Positions 61,584 through 64,000 of a stretch of 64,000 nt of DNA are shown here, piece after piece. Numbering within the stretch: the first letter of the stretch is position 1; each line of letters begins with the position of its first letter. The translations under genes were made by a program, and so were the position numbers. Under the pieces are notes generated by a model. It saw only the letters and a list, made by a program, of their open reading frames with translations, searched no databases and had not been told where the DNA came from. Source of the stretch: Paenarthrobacter sp. (GTDB lineage: Bacteria; Actinomycetota; Actinomycetes; Actinomycetales; Micrococcaceae); contig JAPSHX010000001.1 of assembly GCA_031179305.1 (NCBI GenBank), positions 186,001 to 250,000 on the forward strand, written 5' to 3'.

Positions 61584-62969
61584 GTGATGAAGTTCGTTGA
61601 CCTGTTTTCGGGTTGTGGTGGTCTCTCGTTAGGCATGGAGCGCGCGGGGGGTGAGCTCGTCGCGGCCGTTGAGAAGTCGGACATGGCTGCCCGCACTTTT
61701 TTCCACAACTACGTCGACGATGTATCAGACATGCGTGTATGGCAGCAGTACTTGCAGCGAAGCCTTCGGCGTCAATTCGAAGGTAAGGTCATTGTGAGTG
61801 AGCTTGCTAACGTCCTCGAGGATGATGATCTCATCAGGAGGTTCCGGGAGGATGATCTGGACGCCGTCGTCGGTGGCCCTCCGTGTCAGGGATTCTCTCT
61901 TGCGGGTCGACGGCGTAAGGACGATTTGCGGAATCGGTTGGCATGGGAATATTTGGACTTCGTTGAGCGAACGGCTCCAAAGACTGTCGTTATCGAGAAC
62001 GTCGTAGGTATGAGCCAGAGCTTTGTGAAAGGTGAGGAGTCGTCCTTCTCGCAATTGCAGACCGCCCTAACTCGCATTGGCCCAGGTTACGAAGTTCAGG
62101 CAGTTCGAGTCAACGCTCTGCACTATGGCGCGCCTCAGTTCCGTCCTCGGCTGATGCTCATTGCTCTTCGGAAGGACCTCGCTCGAAAGCTCAGCGTAGA
62201 AGCAAAACCCGGCATCTGGAAGTCCGACTTCGCGGATCTGGTGAATGACGTTCCGGCTCTTGCGCCCGAGCCTACGACAGTCTCGGGTCATGCCTTCACG
62301 GTCCGTGACGCCATCGCGGATCTGCCTGGATGGGAGGGCACGCACCGCGGGCGAAACGCAGAATATTTGGAAGCCCTACAACAGGCAGATGCGGCTGTAC
62401 GTCCTAAATCCAAAGCGTACTCAGCCGGACTTCCGAACCAGACTCCGCGTCGTCATACAGACATGGTCGTCACTAGGTTCTCTTTCTACCGGATGATGGT
62501 AAGCCACCGAATTGATCAACGACTCCTTATACAGATGAGCGGATTGGACGCTGAAGACCAACGAACCATAGCCAAGCATGCTCTTGCTGGCGTCAAACCG
62601 CCTCTTGAGCTGCAGAGCTCTAATAGACCCTATAGCACACGGACTATCAGTTCCTTGGACGAACTAGTGGACCTCGCGCTTGAACTTGTAACCCGGAAGC
62701 ACAGCCAGAAGGTCCTTCAGGCCGGCGAGCCTAGCCGGACCGTGGTTACTCTTCCCGACGATTACGTTCATCCCATGCAATCAAGAATTTTCACTGTTCG
62801 AGAGTTAGCTCGGTTTCAGGGCTTCCCGGATTCATTTGAGTTTCTCGGGAGGGAGACGACCGGTGCGCATCGGCGGAAGCTGGAGGTTCCGCAGTATACG
62901 CAGGTGGGTAACGCGGTCTCGCCGTGGCAATCCCATGCCGTAGCCAAACTGCTCACAAAGATTCTGTAG
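61584..62969 (+). CDS. DNA (cytosine-5-)-methyltransferase
   Basis: 461 aa. All core motifs of 5mC methyltransferases are present: I DLFSGCGGLSLG (SAM binding), IV GGPPCQGFS with catalytic Cys101, VI ENVVG, VIII QFRPRL, and IX/X RELARFQGFPDSF with QVGNAVSP. The variable target-recognition region is ~200 residues (~235-390). It modifies a specific DNA sequence, probably protecting host DNA. GTG 61584 or ATG 61587. It lies 60 bp after the giant ATPase gene on the same strand. The site cannot be read from sequence. Confidence 0.95.
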   Translation: MMKFVDLFSGCGGLSLGMERAGGELVAAVEKSDMAARTFFHNYVDDVSDMRVWQQYLQRSLRRQFEGKVIVSELANVLEDDDLIRRFREDDLDAVVGGPPCQGFSLAGRRRKDDLRNRLAWEYLDFVERTAPKTVVIENVVGMSQSFVKGEESSFSQLQTALTRIGPGYEVQAVRVNALHYGAPQFRPRLMLIALRKDLARKLSVEAKPGIWKSDFADLVNDVPALAPEPTTVSGHAFTVRDAIADLPGWEGTHRGRNAEYLEALQQADAAVRPKSKAYSAGLPNQTPRRHTDMVVTRFSFYRMMVSHRIDQRLLIQMSGLDAEDQRTIAKHALAGVKPPLELQSSNRPYSTRTISSLDELVDLALELVTRKHSQKVLQAGEPSRTVVTLPDDYVHPMQSRIFTVRELARFQGFPDSFEFLGRETTGAHRRKLEVPQYTQVGNAVSPWQSHAVAKLLTKIL

Positions 62970-63119
62970 CAGCATCGGTTGTTTGTAGATGTGGAACGCC
63001 GTGGATCTGATCATCAGGCCTCCAACTTTTTCCGTCAGAGTCCCGGGTGCAGGCGTCAAACAAACACTGAACGGATTTTTCAAAACGCCATTTGCCCGGC
63101 GTGGTCTTACTATTGATCC

Positions 63120-63530
63120 ATGGTGGACTTCATGAGTCCCGAGCAGCGAAGTGCCCACATGGCGAAGATTCGAAGCAAGAACACCAAGCCGGAGCTCGTG
63201 CTGCGAAGGCTGCTGCATGGCGAAGGATTTCGCTACCGACTTCACGGCCGTCAATTGCCTGGCAAACCCGATCTGGTGTTTCAAGCCCGAAAGAAAGTCA
63301 TTTTCGTAAATGGCTGTTTCTGGCATGGACACGATTGTCATGTCGGAAAGCGTCTGCCTAAATCCAATACGGAATTTTGGCAAGCGAAGCGACTTCGAAA
63401 CCAGGAGCGAGATCGCGACCAGAGGCTCCAACTTGTGGCTTCAGGCTGGCGCTATCTCGATGTCTGGGAGTGCGAAATCTTAGCGGACGCAAGTCTCCTG
63501 AAGCGCGTGTCCGAGTTCTTGCGGAACTAG
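63120..63530 (+). CDS. vsr: very short patch repair endonuclease Vsr
   Basis: 136 aa, normal Vsr length. It nicks DNA at T:G mismatches that arise when 5-methylcytosine is deaminated. MSPEQRSAHMAKIRSKNTKPE (split ~5-25) is the family N-terminus. LPGKPDLVF carries the catalytic Asp, VIFVNGCFWHGHDCH the metal- and zinc-associated His/Cys cluster, and WRYLDVWECE the end. ATG 63120 (an in-frame ATG lies four codons later). It follows the methyltransferase by 150 bp, the usual partnership of Vsr with a 5mC enzyme. Confidence 0.95.
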   Translation: MVDFMSPEQRSAHMAKIRSKNTKPELVLRRLLHGEGFRYRLHGRQLPGKPDLVFQARKKVIFVNGCFWHGHDCHVGKRLPKSNTEFWQAKRLRNQERDRDQRLQLVASGWRYLDVWECEILADASLLKRVSEFLRN

Positions 63531-63857
63531 GCTTTTGGCAGGGGCGGCTGCTGATAAGTGATTGGGCGGCTGAACGGCATACACGGAGGACTCGAGCCTG
63601 CGTAACAGGTTCATAAACGCGTGTCCTCTATCAAAGGTTTATCACCCATCCCGGCTGGCTTCCGCAAGCCTGCGCCGCAGTTGGAGCTTGGGCAAGCTAG
63701 AGACTGCTCCGACCGGACGTTTGGTGGGGTCGCCCCGGCAGGTGGGGCCGTCGTCGTCGACGTTCTTCGTGGGCCGTTGTTTCGCAAGGCGTCCTACGGA
63801 AGGCGCGGGTTGATGCCGTCGCCGGGGTGACGACGGGCAGAGGAGAAGGAGCCTCGC

Positions 63858-64000
63858 ATTGGACTCATTCGCACCGACCTGTTCGACACGCTCGACCGCG
63901 TTGCGCAAGCGTCGGACGACCGAAGAGGATCCGGCCGACTGTTTTGCGTATGGCGGCTGGCAGGCGCCTCTGTTCGACGACGCGGTCGGCGAACAGGTCG
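63858..64000 (+). pseudogene. damaged-looking 5' end of dihydrofolate-reductase-like (RibD C-terminal family) gene, cut by window end
   Basis: AAGGAG is followed by ATT where an ATG is expected, then codons reading RTDLFDTLDRVAQ, which resemble the first strand of RibD/DHFR-like proteins. From 63922 the family sequence (EEDP, then FAYGGWQAPLFDD) continues in a frame shifted by one base. A TTG at 63859 is in that second frame and could be called as a start, but would give an alien first 20 residues. Either a frameshifted remnant or a divergent gene; the rest is outside the window. The stretch from 63531 to 63850 shows no convincing gene. Confidence 0.5.

Noticed and set aside
52110..63530. Direct naming of the large operon as Dnd/Ssp phosphorothioation, Druantia, BREX or DISARM
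   Set aside because: No DndABCDE/SspABCD genes are present; no DUF1998 DEAD-box giant of Druantia; no PglZ or BrxL of BREX; no DrmABC set of DISARM. Only the size and order of three genes resemble DndFGH/SspFGH.
63590..63620. GGTTCATAAACG as a tRNA T-loop or attachment site
   Set aside because: It does not fit the GGTTCRANYCC consensus and no acceptor or anticodon stem can be folded around it.
63621..63850. Small frames on both strands after vsr
   Set aside because: No family resemblance, poor start signals, and conflicting overlaps on both strands.
1..64000. CRISPR arrays, rRNA, tRNA, transposases, integrases
   Set aside because: No regularly spaced repeats, no rRNA-like stretches, no tRNA cloverleaf and no DDE or tyrosine-recombinase protein was found by reading; a dedicated scan could still find a degenerate copy.

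Overview
The window is high-GC DNA from an actinobacterium of the Micrococcaceae type, most likely Arthrobacter or Paenarthrobacter. This is judged from the codon use, the many GTG/TTG starts, the FCD- and UTRA-type GntR regulators, an ANTAR-domain protein and the overall gene style. It is a chromosomal segment with no rRNA, tRNA, transposase, integrase or CRISPR array that I could find.

Layout. 1-5 kb: the end of a zinc alcohol dehydrogenase, several small uncharacterised proteins, a SIS-domain protein, a membrane protein and an Old Yellow Enzyme. 5.1-13.4 kb: a GntR-controlled catabolic operon (TIM-barrel isomerase/decarboxylase, DhaK-DhaL kinase, RpiB-like isomerase, 3-hydroxyacid dehydrogenase, SDR, 30-aa membrane peptide, MFS transporter, triose-phosphate-isomerase-like enzyme). 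Its kinase and two isomerases fit erythrulose -> erythrulose phosphate -> D-erythrose 4-phosphate. The two dehydrogenases and the TIM-barrel enzyme may feed erythrulose from a C4/C5 polyol or sugar acid. 13.4-28.3 kb: housekeeping genes (TM0106-type nuclease-helicase, cytosine-deaminase-like enzyme, metzincin-like peptidase, CBS protein, Tex, hydrolase, MSMEG_6728-like protein, adenosine/adenine deaminase, a histone-like/X25 fusion, acylphosphatase). 28.3-33.4 kb: a Phd-PIN toxin-antitoxin pair, then a nucleoside salvage locus (ribokinase, GntR, MFS, nucleoside hydrolase). 33.4-48 kb: small regulators, transporters and enzymes, including a TetR-linked oxidoreductase/hydrolase operon, TerC and a MarR/EamA divergent pair.

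48.0-63.5 kb is a defence-like island, with visibly more A/T in third codon positions in its right half. A leftward operon encodes a DUF7255-like protein, a macro-like + SIR2 protein, a LEM-3-type GIY-YIG protein and a DUF6308-like protein. Diverging from it is a rightward operon of three large genes: a P-loop ATPase with an N-terminal module, a 471-aa orphan, and an 1842-aa protein with a PD-(D/E)XK-like motif and a C-terminal HerA/FtsK-like ATPase. These are followed by a cytosine-5 DNA methyltransferase and a Vsr endonuclease. The three large proteins recall, by size and order only, the restriction modules of phosphorothioation systems (DndFGH/SspFGH). However, the neighbouring modification enzyme is a 5mC methyltransferase and no sulfur-modification genes are present. 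This is the best candidate for a little-described system. The window ends in a damaged-looking 5' end of a dihydrofolate-reductase-like (RibD C-terminal family) gene.
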